DNA from: Bacteroidota bacterium
GTDB taxonomy: Bacteria; Bacteroidota; Bacteroidia; Palsa-965
Assembly: GCA_020402865.1 (NCBI GenBank)
Contig: JADBYT010000025.1
Coordinates: forward strand, 1 to 63,072
DNA: 63,072 nt
Direction of reading: 5' to 3'
Shown: piece after piece, positions 1-8,204 of the stretch
Position numbering within the stretch: position 1 is the first letter of the stretch
How the letters are laid out: every line of letters begins with the position of its first letter
Notes under the pieces: model-generated
Database searches by the model: none
What the model saw: the letters and a program-made list of their open reading frames with translations, nothing else
What the model was told of the DNA's origin: nothing
Made by a program: the position numbers and the translations under genes

Positions 1-1130
1 CCGCAGTGGTTGTATTTCTGCAAGTGCCGGTAGTAAACCTCGGTGCAGATACTGTGCTGTGCGCAAGTTTGGGAAATCTTATACTCGATGCCGGCAACCC
101 CGGATTCACCTACAACTGGTCAACCGCTGCCACCACACAAACCATTGCACCCGCTACACCCGGCACTTACTGGGTGCAAGTAAATAATGGCAACTGCACC
201 AATACCGATACAATACTCATTTCCCTTACACCCGCTCCTCCCCCGTTAAGCGATTCCACACTTTGCAGCGGGCAAACCTATACACTCACCGCCACATCGG
301 GCCAAAGCTGGGTGTGGAATACCGGAGCTACCACGCAGGCAATAACAGTAAATACCGGTGGTATTTATTCGGTAGCAATAACAGATGGTGCGTGTATATT
401 TCCCGACACCGTTTTAGTGGTAATGAATCCTCTTCCGGTTGTTAATCTTGGAAATGACACCCTGCTTTGCCAGCCAGGAAATTTTCTGCTCGATGCCGGT
501 AATCCCGGTTCAAACTGGAACTGGAATACCGGAGCGGTTTCGCAGCAAATTCAGGTTAACAATGCCGGCAGTTATGCGGTAAGTGTTACTGCCCTCAACT
601 GCACCAGTTCGGATACCATTGAAATTGCTTATGCAACACAACCCGAACTCGGTAATTCAGCCTCCCTTTGTACCGTGCAGGAACTTATACTTACCCCCGG
701 TACTTATCAGCCCGGAACCATCTTTTCGTGGAATACCGGTCAAACAACACCTTCAATTACCGTAAATCAGGCAGGTACTTATTCAGTTTCTATTCAGTTC
801 GAACAGTGTTTACTCGCCGATAGTATTGAGGTTAGCGGGAATCCGGGCGAAGGAGCCGTATTTATACCCAATACATTTACACCTAATCGCGACGGGCTTA
901 ACGAAGTATTTATGGTTTATGGAAATGACATCATTGATATTCATATAAAAATATTTAACCGCTGGGGAGAATTAATTTTCGAAAGCTACGATATAAATAA
1001 CGGCTGGAATGGTATGTATAACAATATGCCCGTTCAGCAAGATACGTATGTGGTGGTAACAGAATATCGTACAGCGTGCAATAACGATACCTTTGAGCAG
1101 CGCATTACACATGTGAATGTGATTAAATAG
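1..1130 (+). CDS. T9SS gliding-associated C-terminal protein, 5' truncated
   Basis: The reading frame is open to the left edge, so this is the C-terminal part of a larger secreted protein; the GTG at 6 is probably internal. It carries several Ig/PKD-like repeats of about 75-80 residues, each with a hallmark such as NLGADTVLC or NLGNDTLLC followed by a Tyr-rich TYWVQV or SYAVSV strand. The last 90 residues match the gliding-motility-associated C-terminal (CHU_C) domain: FIPNTFTPNRDGLNE, then FNRWGELIFES and the closing WNG and Y-V strands. By family knowledge this domain sends proteins through the type IX secretion system to the cell surface. Similar NLGNDT repeats occur in the protein at 43410-45515. 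The cargo function is unknown. Confidence 0.85.
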   Translation, partial: AVVVFLQVPVVNLGADTVLCASLGNLILDAGNPGFTYNWSTAATTQTIAPATPGTYWVQVNNGNCTNTDTILISLTPAPPPLSDSTLCSGQTYTLTATSGQSWVWNTGATTQAITVNTGGIYSVAITDGACIFPDTVLVVMNPLPVVNLGNDTLLCQPGNFLLDAGNPGSNWNWNTGAVSQQIQVNNAGSYAVSVTALNCTSSDTIEIAYATQPELGNSASLCTVQELILTPGTYQPGTIFSWNTGQTTPSITVNQAGTYSVSIQFEQCLLADSIEVSGNPGEGAVFIPNTFTPNRDGLNEVFMVYGNDIIDIHIKIFNRWGELIFESYDINNGWNGMYNNMPVQQDTYVVVTEYRTACNNDTFEQRITHVNVIK

Positions 1131-1231
1131 TGCAGTGCGTATTTTTGAACATTGAATCATCCAATCTAAACCGTGTGTGCGGAATTGTTTGGTAGAATAA
1201 ATTGTTTGCTATCAGAATAAGCACAAAATCT

Positions 1232-1876
1232 ATGAATCTGCTTTTTGATCTCGACGGAACGATTAGTGATCCTGCCGAAGGCATTCTTAATTCAATTCAG
1301 TATGCCTTTACGCACTTAAACAAACCGGCTCCCGAACGTCATGTCCTTTTACGGTTTATTGGCCCTCCGCTTATTGATTCATTCAAAGAAACTGCCGGTT
1401 TCACAGAAGAAGAAACACACCGTGCTGTAGCATTGTACCGGGAATATTTTAATATAAAAGGGAAATATGAGAACTTTCTATATCCAGAAATACGTGATGT
1501 ACTTGAAGCCGCTGTAAAAATGAGACATCGCTTATTCATTGCCACTTCCAAACCTACTGTTTTTGCGAAAGAAATCATTGCCCATTTTCATTTAGCAGAC
1601 TATTTCATTGAAGTTGCTGGCAGTAATCTGGACCATACCCGTCGTGAAAAAGCAGAGATAATTAATCATCTTCTCCATACCTATCAGCTCAACACGAAGG
1701 ATACGTGGATGATCGGCGACCGCCTGCATGATGTTGCCGGGGCCCGGAAATGTGGTGTTAAATCGGTGGGGGTAAACTGGGGATATGCGGAATCCGGTGA
1801 ATGGCTCGCTTATTCACCCGACCTCATTGTTGAAAACCCCGCTGAGCTTTTGGCGCTCATTCAACGCTTGAGTTAA
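1232..1876 (+). CDS. HAD-superfamily hydrolase, phosphoglycolate phosphatase-like
   Basis: The protein is a soluble HAD hydrolase of 214 residues from the ATG at 1232; an upstream TTG at 1202 would add ten residues before the conserved N-terminal strand and is less likely. Motif I FDLDGTISD starts at residue 5 and supplies the nucleophile and acid Asp residues. Motif II is IATSKP, and motif IV is the GDRLHDVAGARKCG loop near the C-terminus. Length and a helical cap after motif I fit the Gph/PpaX-like (AHBA synthesis-associated or phosphoglycolate phosphatase) branch, which dephosphorylates small phosphorylated metabolites. The substrate cannot be set from sequence. It stands alone, with 177 bp before trxA in which no further gene is seen. 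Confidence 0.85.
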   Translation: MNLLFDLDGTISDPAEGILNSIQYAFTHLNKPAPERHVLLRFIGPPLIDSFKETAGFTEEETHRAVALYREYFNIKGKYENFLYPEIRDVLEAAVKMRHRLFIATSKPTVFAKEIIAHFHLADYFIEVAGSNLDHTRREKAEIINHLLHTYQLNTKDTWMIGDRLHDVAGARKCGVKSVGVNWGYAESGEWLAYSPDLIVENPAELLALIQRLS

Positions 1877-2053
1877 TTTTTCATTTTACAGCCTTCTATC
1901 CTCTTGTTTAGCTGTATCCTGTTCAAAAAACAGTCAAAATGTCAGTAATTCGGTTTCGGAACAGGATTTGATTGATGTACGATGTCTTTTGAATTCTCGT
2001 AAATTTGCAGGACAGAAAAATTCACGGACTCACCACATAAAACATTCCTTACA

Positions 2054-2374
2054 ATGGCGCTTCAAATCACCGATGCTAATTTTGAAGAACTCGTTCTCAA
2101 GTCAGATAAACCCGTAGTGCTCGATTTCTGGGCCGAATGGTGTGGCCCCTGCCGCATGGTAGGCCCCATCATCGAAGAAATGTCGGCCGAATATGATGGA
2201 AAAGCGGTAATTGGCAAAGTAGATGTGGACAACAATCCCGAAGTTTCGATGAAATTCGGTATCCGCAATATTCCCACCATTCTGTTCTTCAAGAACGGTC
2301 AGGTGGTGGACAAGCAGGTAGGTGCTGTGCCCAAAAATGTATTGGCACAAAAGCTCGAAGCCCAAATGGCCTGA
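2054..2374 (+). CDS. trxA: Thioredoxin
   Basis: This is a classic thioredoxin of 106 residues. The WCGPC redox motif has Cys30 and Cys33, Asp24 lies in the VLDFWAEW strand, and the cis-Pro segment is RNIPTILFF. It has no signal peptide, so it should act in the cytoplasm as a general disulfide reductase for enzymes such as ribonucleotide reductase and peroxiredoxins. A TAAATTTG -7-like box lies at 2000-2007 but no convincing -33 element was found. A strong hairpin follows the stop. Confidence 0.95.
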   Translation: MALQITDANFEELVLKSDKPVVLDFWAEWCGPCRMVGPIIEEMSAEYDGKAVIGKVDVDNNPEVSMKFGIRNIPTILFFKNGQVVDKQVGAVPKNVLAQKLEAQMA

Positions 2375-2399
2375 ACGGCATTTACCTCTTGATTATCCT

Positions 2400-2438
2400 A
2401 CGAAAGCGGGAATCTGTACCTCAGATTCCCGCTTTCGT
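2400..2438 (+). terminator. 17-bp hairpin between trxA and the DUF58 gene
   Basis: This is a perfect inverted repeat: arms 2400-2416 and 2422-2438 (CGAAAGCGGGAATCTG in the left arm) around the 5-nt loop TACCT. It sits just after trxA and before the DUF58 start. The following tract is only moderately T-rich, so it may be a terminator or a processing/stability hairpin. Confidence 0.6.
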
Positions 2439-2456
2439 CATTATCTTTATGCCAGT

Positions 2457-3386
2457 ATGCCTATTGATAAACTCGCCACCCAGCCGTTTTCGCACCTCGA
2501 ACTGCTTGCCCGTCAGGTAGTGGAAGGCTTTATAACCGGTTTACATAAAAGCCCTTTTCACGGCTTTTCGGTGGAGTTTGCGGAGCATCGTTTGTATAAC
2601 AGCGGTGAATCGACCCGGCACATCGACTGGAAGCTTTATGGCCGCAGCGACAAGCTGTTTATTAAACGTTACGAGGAAGAAACCAACCTGCGTTGCCAGC
2701 TGGTCATTGATCATTCATCGTCTATGTATTTCCCGATGGATGAAAAGGGGCAGTCGCTGGAAAAGAACAAAATCCATTTTGCCGTGCATTGTGCGGCCGC
2801 ATTAACTGAACTGTTGCGTACCCAGCGCGATGCCGTGGGCCTTTCGGTATTTGCCGAAACACTTGAAACGCATCTTCCCGCCCGTTCAAGCAACGTACAC
2901 CAAAAACAGGTGTATCACGAGCTCGAACAGCTGCTGCAGCCCGTAACACCCGAAGTACAACGCAAAACCTTCGCCGTAAACGCCCTGCACCAGATTGCCG
3001 AAAGCATTCCGCGCCGCTCGCTGGTTATGCTTTTCAGCGATATGTTTGACAATGGCGAAAATACCGAAGCCCTCTTCTCTGCCCTGCAGCACCTGCGCCA
3101 CAACAAGCACGAGGTGATTCTCTTTCACATTACCGACAAACAAAAGGAACTGGATTTCCTTTACGATAACCGCCCGCACACCTTCATCGACCTCGAAACC
3201 GGCGAAGAAATAAAAGTGCAGCCCGCCGAAGTGCGCGAAAATTACCTCCACGCCATTACCCGTTTCAAAAACGATCTCGTGCTGCGCTGTGGCCAGTACC
3301 GTATTGATCTGGTAGAAGCCGATATTAACCTTGGCTTCGAACAAGTGCTGCTCCCCTACCTGATGAAACGCCAGCGTATGGTGTAA
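2457..3386 (+). CDS. DUF58 domain protein (VWA-like)
   Basis: The protein has 309 residues from the ATG at 2457, which gives the usual DUF58 N-terminus (LELLARQVVEGF...). An in-frame start at 2322 would overlap trxA and is rejected. The DUF58 signature is clear: R-x-I-D-W in STRHIDWKLYG, then LFIKRYEEE. After it comes a VWA-type beta-strand with VIDHSSSM, which retains the D-x-S-x-S metal site, and a second MLFSDMFD strand. DUF58 proteins usually pair with a MoxR ATPase and a BatA/BatB-like membrane protein; here no partner is adjacent, though another VWA/MoxR pair lies at 10-13 kb. Its role is presumably chaperone or adaptor-like in envelope or stress biology; this is inference. Confidence 0.85.
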   Translation: MPIDKLATQPFSHLELLARQVVEGFITGLHKSPFHGFSVEFAEHRLYNSGESTRHIDWKLYGRSDKLFIKRYEEETNLRCQLVIDHSSSMYFPMDEKGQSLEKNKIHFAVHCAAALTELLRTQRDAVGLSVFAETLETHLPARSSNVHQKQVYHELEQLLQPVTPEVQRKTFAVNALHQIAESIPRRSLVMLFSDMFDNGENTEALFSALQHLRHNKHEVILFHITDKQKELDFLYDNRPHTFIDLETGEEIKVQPAEVRENYLHAITRFKNDLVLRCGQYRIDLVEADINLGFEQVLLPYLMKRQRMV

Positions 3387-3476
3387 ACCTGACACTGGTC
3401 AGTATATTTTTGCCAAACGCTGCCAGTCAGTGTAGAAAACCTGTAATTTTGGCGCTGTTTTTAACAGGACCCTGTC

Positions 3477-5423
3477 ATGTCCCATAATTCTCATGGTCAC
3501 AACAAAGTGACCTTCGCCGGGCTGCTCATCACACTTGGCATCATTTACGGCGATATTGGTACATCGCCTCTTTATGTACTGAAAGCCATTGTGGGCAATA
3601 ACCCCATAAGCAGCGACTATGTGCTGGGCGGACTTTCCTGTATTGTGTGGACACTCACGTTACAGACTACGGTAAAATATGTGCTCCTCACCCTGCGTGC
3701 CGATAACAACGGCGAGGGTGGAATTTTTGCACTTTACACACTTGTTCGCCGCACCAAAAAGAAATGGCTGCTGGTTCCGGCCATTGTGGGCGGCTCCATG
3801 CTGCTGGCCGATGGTATAATTACACCACCTATTTCAGTTGCCTCGGCCATTGAAGGCTTACGCGTTTTTGATCCTGAAATCAATACAATTCCCATTGTAA
3901 TTAGCATTATTGCCGGCTTGTTTTTAATACAGCAGTTTGGCTCCAAGCTGGTAGGCCGGTTCTTCGGTCCCATTATGCTTTTGTGGTTCAGTATGCTGGC
4001 CGTGCTGGGTGTGGCGCAAATTGCCGGCAATGTGGAAATTCTCAAAGCCCTCAGTCCGCACTATGCCGTGAAAATGCTCACCGAGCATCCCGGTTCACTG
4101 GCATTGCTTGGCGCGGTGTTTCTGTGTACTACCGGAGCCGAAGCACTTTATTCTGACCTCGGGCACTGCGGACGCGGCAACATCCGTATCAGCTGGGGCT
4201 TTGTGAAGGCGGCGCTTATTCTCAACTACTTTGGTCAGGGTGCCTGGCTGCTCAAACAAGAAGGCCAGCTGCTCAACGGTGCTAACCCGTTCTATTCAGT
4301 AATGCCCGAGTGGTTCAAAGTTACCGGCATCATCATTGCCACAGCCGCCGCCATTATTGCCAGTCAGGCCTTAATCAGCGGTTCGTTTACACTCATCAAC
4401 GAAGCCATACGCCTTAATTTCTGGCCAAAAGTGCGAATCAAATATCCATCCGACCTCAAGGGCCAGCTTTATATTCCTTCCATCAACTGGCTGCTGATGA
4501 TTGGCTGTATCGGCGTGGTACTTTACTTCCGCGAATCGTCGAACATGGAAGCGGCATACGGTCTGGCAATTGTGATCACCATGCTTATGACCACCATGCT
4601 GCTGAGCTTCTACCTGTACATGAAACGCTACCCCAGCTGGCTCATCGTGTTGCTGCTGTTTGTGTATCTGAGCATTGAAGCCCTGTTCCTTATTGCCAAC
4701 CTCGAAAAGTTTGCACACGGAGGTTACATCACGCTCATCATTGCATCCGTACTCATTCTCGTAATGTGGATCTGGTACGATGCCCGAAAAATCAGAAACC
4801 GTTACGTGGAATTTGTGAAAGTAAAAGAATACCTCCCGCTGCTGGCCGAACTCAGTCAGGACACCTCGGTATCCAAACATTCCACACACCTTGTTTACCT
4901 CACCAGTGCCGATCATAAAGACGATATCGAATCGAAAATTCTGTATTCTATTTTACAGAAACGCCCCAAACGCGCTGATGTATATTGGTTTGTACACGTA
5001 CACGTAACCGACCAGCCCTACACTATGGAATATAAGGTTACCGAGCTGATGCAGAATGATGTGTTCCGTATCGACTTTTACCTCGGTTTCCGTGTGCCTA
5101 CCAAAATCAATCTGCTGTTCCGCAAAGTGGTGAGTGAAATGGTACAGAATCACGAAGTGGATATTACCAGCCGCTACGAATCGCTCAACCGCAAAAGTGT
5201 AATCGGTGATTTCAGTTTTGTAGTGCTTGAAAAATACCTTTCAAACGATAACGAGCTGCCCGTTTACGAGAAAATCATTCTCGATATTTATTACTTCATG
5301 AAACCGATTACGCTTTCTGAAGAAAGTGCGTTTGGGCTCGATACAAGTTCGGTGCTGGTAGAGAAAGTACCGATTGTGCTGGCGCCGGTGCGCGAAATAA
5401 ATCTGAAACGAATCAAATGCTGA
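3477..5423 (+). CDS. kup: Kup-type potassium uptake transporter
   Basis: The protein has 648 residues and is a KUP/HAK/KT potassium-proton symporter. The N-terminus carries the family hallmark GIIYGDIGTSPLYV in TM1. About twelve membrane segments fill the first 430 residues, followed by a hydrophilic C-terminal domain of about 210 residues. TM3-4 carries DNNGEGGIFALYTL and a later segment has TGAEALYSDLGHCG, both strongly conserved in the family. It imports K+ across the inner membrane. The length is close to E. coli Kup. The 90-bp leader contains two TAnnTTTG-like boxes (3405-3412 and 3444-3451) and a short ACACTG/CAGTGT inverted repeat; no riboswitch was recognised. A 20-bp hairpin ends the gene. 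Confidence 0.95.
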   Translation: MSHNSHGHNKVTFAGLLITLGIIYGDIGTSPLYVLKAIVGNNPISSDYVLGGLSCIVWTLTLQTTVKYVLLTLRADNNGEGGIFALYTLVRRTKKKWLLVPAIVGGSMLLADGIITPPISVASAIEGLRVFDPEINTIPIVISIIAGLFLIQQFGSKLVGRFFGPIMLLWFSMLAVLGVAQIAGNVEILKALSPHYAVKMLTEHPGSLALLGAVFLCTTGAEALYSDLGHCGRGNIRISWGFVKAALILNYFGQGAWLLKQEGQLLNGANPFYSVMPEWFKVTGIIIATAAAIIASQALISGSFTLINEAIRLNFWPKVRIKYPSDLKGQLYIPSINWLLMIGCIGVVLYFRESSNMEAAYGLAIVITMLMTTMLLSFYLYMKRYPSWLIVLLLFVYLSIEALFLIANLEKFAHGGYITLIIASVLILVMWIWYDARKIRNRYVEFVKVKEYLPLLAELSQDTSVSKHSTHLVYLTSADHKDDIESKILYSILQKRPKRADVYWFVHVHVTDQPYTMEYKVTELMQNDVFRIDFYLGFRVPTKINLLFRKVVSEMVQNHEVDITSRYESLNRKSVIGDFSFVVLEKYLSNDNELPVYEKIILDIYYFMKPITLSEESAFGLDTSSVLVEKVPIVLAPVREINLKRIKC

Positions 5424-5467
5424 TAAAAAGACAAAGCCGGATATTTTCCGGCTTTGTCTTTTTATCA
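5421..5467. terminator. Bidirectional terminator after kup
   Basis: A 20-bp perfect stem (5421-5440 with 5448-5467) has a 7-nt loop. It includes the kup TGA stop and has A and T tracts on the outer sides, so it can terminate kup on the plus strand and the convergent lipoprotein gene on the minus strand. Confidence 0.85.
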
Positions 5468-5474
5468 GTGGTGT

Positions 5475-6170
5475 TTACTTTGCTTCTGGGGTAAGCAGCA
5501 CAGCCTGCACCTGTACGTTCATTTTCTTCAGCACGGGCTCATCACTCGATACAAGATGATCGCCGGTTACAAGAGCGAGTTCGCGCTGTTCCATAAATTC
5601 ATACACTGCAGGCGACTCGACAAGCTGCACGGAAATGCCGGTATTTTCAAGTTTACCGTTTTCCCAGCCCGCCGCGCCACCGCCATAATCCCAGCCAAAA
5701 CCTGAAAAACGGAATGGCTTGCCGTTAATGGCCTGAAGTTTTTCGAGCGATAAACCGGGCACTACACCGGCTTGGGTTTTCCACCGGCCTTTGTATTGAA
5801 TAGGTTTATCAGCCTCTATCAGGCAGCTCACTTTTACGTAAGCTATACCCGTTTTACCCGAATTGTTTTGCCACACAACGGCCACTTCATCAGGCGTTCC
5901 CCGAAAAAGATAGGTGGCTGTTTCCCAGTTTCCTTCTGCCCCCCAGAGCGTATCGGTTTTCACATTGGCATCGCCGTAAGCAGCACGCAGTTCGGTTTCC
6001 GAACCAAACAACACGAGACTGTCGAGCAGCGATGTGGCAGAAACGGTTTGGGCATTTATCTGTACGGGCGTGGCGGAAGATGTTGGAGAGGTATGTGCAT
6101 TTGTATTCTCGTCAGCATTTCCGCAGGCCGCAGCCAGCAAAAGCAAAAGCAGATAATATGCGCGGTTCAT
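5475..6170 (-). CDS. Hypothetical lipoprotein
   Basis: The protein has 231 residues from the ATG at 6170. This start places a lipoprotein signal directly at the N-terminus: MNRAYYLLLLLLAAACGN, lipobox AAAC. An upstream in-frame start at 6275 would bury the signal and overlap the opposite gene's start. After a Thr/Ser-rich linker the mature part has a segment resembling stress-response beta-fold modules (SETELRAAYGDANV, then AVVWQNNSGKTG) and a C-terminal stretch with GFGWDYGGGAAGWENG. I do not recognise a named family with certainty. It is convergent with kup and divergent from the SH3 protein. Confidence 0.75.
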   Translation of the reverse strand: MNRAYYLLLLLLAAACGNADENTNAHTSPTSSATPVQINAQTVSATSLLDSLVLFGSETELRAAYGDANVKTDTLWGAEGNWETATYLFRGTPDEVAVVWQNNSGKTGIAYVKVSCLIEADKPIQYKGRWKTQAGVVPGLSLEKLQAINGKPFRFSGFGWDYGGGAAGWENGKLENTGISVQLVESPAVYEFMEQRELALVTGDHLVSSDEPVLKKMNVQVQAVLLTPEAK

Positions 6171-6255
6171 AATTGCAGATCGGTAAAACTTGTGCAAATT
6201 AGTGTGAAATATCACACAGCACAAGTTTTGTGTGATCACTGAAATTTCCGCACCT

Positions 6256-6594
6256 ATGATTTTTCGCTGCATCAAAGCCTACAACGTACTTTACGAAAAC
6301 CCGATTGAAGTAAAGCGGGGCGACAAAGTAAAAGCGGGTAAATTCGACACCGACTGGCCGGCTTTTCGCTGGTGTGCCGGGCCCGACGGGCGCGAAGGAT
6401 GGATGCCCGATGATTTGCTTGATGAAGTAAACGGCGAGTTTTTCGCCAATACCGATTACAGCGCCCGCGAGCTTCCGCTTGCTGAAGCGGCAGTAGTGGA
6501 AGGCTTAATCGAAAACGGTGGCTGGTGGTGGTGCCGAAACAGCAAAGGCTTGCAGGGCTGGGTGCCCGAAACGCATCTTGAAATGATTGATTAA
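6256..6594 (+). CDS. Small double-SH3 domain protein
   Basis: The protein has 112 residues from the ATG at 6256 (a GTG at 6232 would add eight). It consists of two SH3-like modules in tandem. The first runs through YENPIEVKRGDKV and ends with GREGWMPDDLL. The second runs through GWWWCRNSKGLQGWVPETHL. The paired W-M/V-P strands are typical of bacterial SH3 folds. There is no signal peptide, so a cytoplasmic binding role is likely. The ligand is unknown. A dyad GTGTGAAATATCACAC at 6202-6217 lies between it and the divergent lipoprotein gene. Confidence 0.7.
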   Translation: MIFRCIKAYNVLYENPIEVKRGDKVKAGKFDTDWPAFRWCAGPDGREGWMPDDLLDEVNGEFFANTDYSARELPLAEAAVVEGLIENGGWWWCRNSKGLQGWVPETHLEMID

Positions 6595-6624
6595 CAGCCT
6601 GCCGGAAATGCCCGGCAGGCTGTT
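6593..6624. terminator. Bidirectional terminator, 13-bp stem
   Basis: Inverted repeat AACAGCCTGCCGG / CCGGCAGGCTGTT with a 6-nt loop, between two convergent genes and overlapping the stop of the SH3 gene. Confidence 0.75.
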
Positions 6625-6632
6625 ACAGCAAG

Positions 6633-7766
6633 TTATTTATGAAGCAGCTTGCTTTCCATCAGCAACACATCGCTTTGCGACTGTGTGAGGTATAAAATCA
6701 GCAAACCGTAAGGCATGCCCGGCTGAATTTCATTGGCGGGCAAATTCGTGGTATCAGCGGCAAGCAGCTTAATGATGTGTTGTTTGCGCTGGCTTGCATC
6801 AGAATAATTAAACGCTAAATCCTGATTGGCAAACAACATGGTTATCGGCGTGGTATTCCAAGACTCTACCTGTGAATAATCACTTGCACCAGCCTGAACC
6901 AGTGTAAATGCCTTAAAATCCTGAATATAGTTTACGTAATCCTTTACCTCGCCATGTACTTTGGCCGAAACAGCCACTGCCGAATCAGGTTGCTTTTTAA
7001 ATCCTTTTTCGTTCATGGAAAGCTGCATATTTACACAGCTTTCATTTTGCTTGATAAGATTGTAATAGGCTGCATTGGTTTTCTGACTGCTCCCGGTTCC
7101 GAGTGTGGTAAAAATTATTCCGCTTACAGCCACCATGATTACCACAGTAGCCACTGCATTGGTAAGGTTGAGCGATTTGCGGTACACACTCAGCAGGTAA
7201 AGCGGAATATACCCCAATATGAGCACCGCCAGTCCCGAATAAATTAACTGCGTAGCTCCGGGCCAGTACAAAAATTTAAAACCGCCCCCAGCACCAAGCA
7301 ATACACTACCCGCTGCACCTACAATAGCCAGCATGGTATTTCGGTTTGATACCTCACCGGTTTTATAGCGGTAAATAAAAAACACCGGGGCGAAGATGGT
7401 GGCTACGATAAACGTGCCCAGCAACAACATGATATTGGCTCCGGGCCAATGCATTGCCTTAAACAATGAGCCCGCAACTATAAATGCGCAACTCATTAAG
7501 CCTGTTACTCGAAGTGTCTTACTCATATAATGTTTTTGAATGTGGTGAATCAATAGGTTGGTTTCCTTCTGCAAAGGCAGAAATTGAGCATCGCCGAATT
7601 CATGAATGATATTCCGATAAGCAGTTTCGAAATCTTCAGAACCGGCACGTGCTTCCAGCATGCAGCAAAGGTGGTCAAGCAGCCCTTCCCTGAGCGAAAG
7701 CATGGTAACCCCGCGCCGCAGCAAATCGGTACGGATAAATTCTACCTGTTCATCACTGACTTCCAT
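6633..7766 (-). CDS. HAAS-like / duplicated GldL-motif membrane protein, partner of PadR
   Basis: The protein has 377 residues. Residues 1-75 form a soluble helical domain (EGLLDHLCCMLEAR, then AYRNIIHEFGDA) resembling the HAAS/DUF1700-type module that commonly sits beside PadR regulators. Six or so membrane helices follow at about 87-222. Two copies of a GldL-like signature lie in them: FKAMHWPGA at 102-110 and FKFLYWPGA at 163-171. GldL is the T9SS/gliding motor protein, but the Glu that follows its motif is not seen here (MLLLGTFIVATIF). The last 155 residues are an extracytoplasmic domain without recognised motifs. The gene begins 5 nt after padR on the same strand, so the two are co-transcribed. 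I infer a membrane sensor that signals to PadR. Confidence 0.75.
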   Translation of the reverse strand: MEVSDEQVEFIRTDLLRRGVTMLSLREGLLDHLCCMLEARAGSEDFETAYRNIIHEFGDAQFLPLQKETNLLIHHIQKHYMSKTLRVTGLMSCAFIVAGSLFKAMHWPGANIMLLLGTFIVATIFAPVFFIYRYKTGEVSNRNTMLAIVGAAGSVLLGAGGGFKFLYWPGATQLIYSGLAVLILGYIPLYLLSVYRKSLNLTNAVATVVIMVAVSGIIFTTLGTGSSQKTNAAYYNLIKQNESCVNMQLSMNEKGFKKQPDSAVAVSAKVHGEVKDYVNYIQDFKAFTLVQAGASDYSQVESWNTTPITMLFANQDLAFNYSDASQRKQHIIKLLAADTTNLPANEIQPGMPYGLLILYLTQSQSDVLLMESKLLHK

Positions 7767-7771
7767 GGTAA

Positions 7772-8110
7772 TCAGTACAGATCAGGTTTCAGATCGAGAA
7801 GAGCCGACATGGTTCGGACAAAATCGCCAAACTCGTTTATTTTTTCCCGCACCAGGCTTTGACCCGGACGGGTAAGCGAGTAATACTTTCGTACACGTTT
7901 CCCAATATTCACTGTTTCGGTAATCACTATTCCCTCTGCTTCCAGCTGATGAAGCAACGGATAGAGTGCGCCCTCTGTAATAATGATCTTTTCGTGTGTG
8001 AGCTCTTTTACACGCTGCGTAATTTCATACCCATACATTCTTTCCTGCTCCGAAAGAAGTTTAAGTACTATGGTTTTCAGCGTGCCCCGTATCAGTTCAT
8101 TTGAATACAT
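7772..8110 (-). CDS. PadR-family transcriptional regulator
   Basis: The protein has 112 residues from the ATG at 8110, near the usual length for short PadR proteins. An ATG at 8125 would add five residues and sit inside the -7 box. It shows a winged helix: IVLKLLSEQERMYGYEITQRV, then ITEGALYPLLHQLEAEG recognition helix and the RKYYSLT wing, followed by a dimerisation helix. It is a DNA-binding repressor. It is the first gene of a two-gene unit with the HAAS/GldL-like membrane protein. Inverted ATACAT/ATGTAT repeats in its own promoter suggest autoregulation. Confidence 0.9.
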   Translation of the reverse strand: MYSNELIRGTLKTIVLKLLSEQERMYGYEITQRVKELTHEKIIITEGALYPLLHQLEAEGIVITETVNIGKRVRKYYSLTRPGQSLVREKINEFGDFVRTMSALLDLKPDLY

Positions 8111-8173
8111 AACGCAATTATACATCGGGATCTTATGTATTGCAAAATTCAGATACCTAAAATTCTTATGTAT
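8105..8173 (-). promoter_or_regulatory. padR promoter with ATACAT/ATGTAT operators
   Basis: On the minus strand a TTTG -33 element (8143-8146) and TATAATTG -7-like box (8115-8122) are 20 nt apart. Between and over them lies the inverted repeat ATACAT-N9-ATGTAT (8120-8125 and 8135-8140). A second outer pair lies at 8105-8110 and 8168-8173. PadR proteins are known to bind ATGTAT/ATACAT-type half sites. The padR ATG starts four nt after the -7 box. Confidence 0.6.
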
Positions 8174-8204
8174 TTAGATAAATTGCTGAATATCAATGAT
8201 AAAA

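Noticed and set aside
3387-3476. Riboswitch before kup
   Set aside because: Only a short inverted repeat is present; no conserved core of a known K+ or c-di-AMP riboswitch could be recognised.
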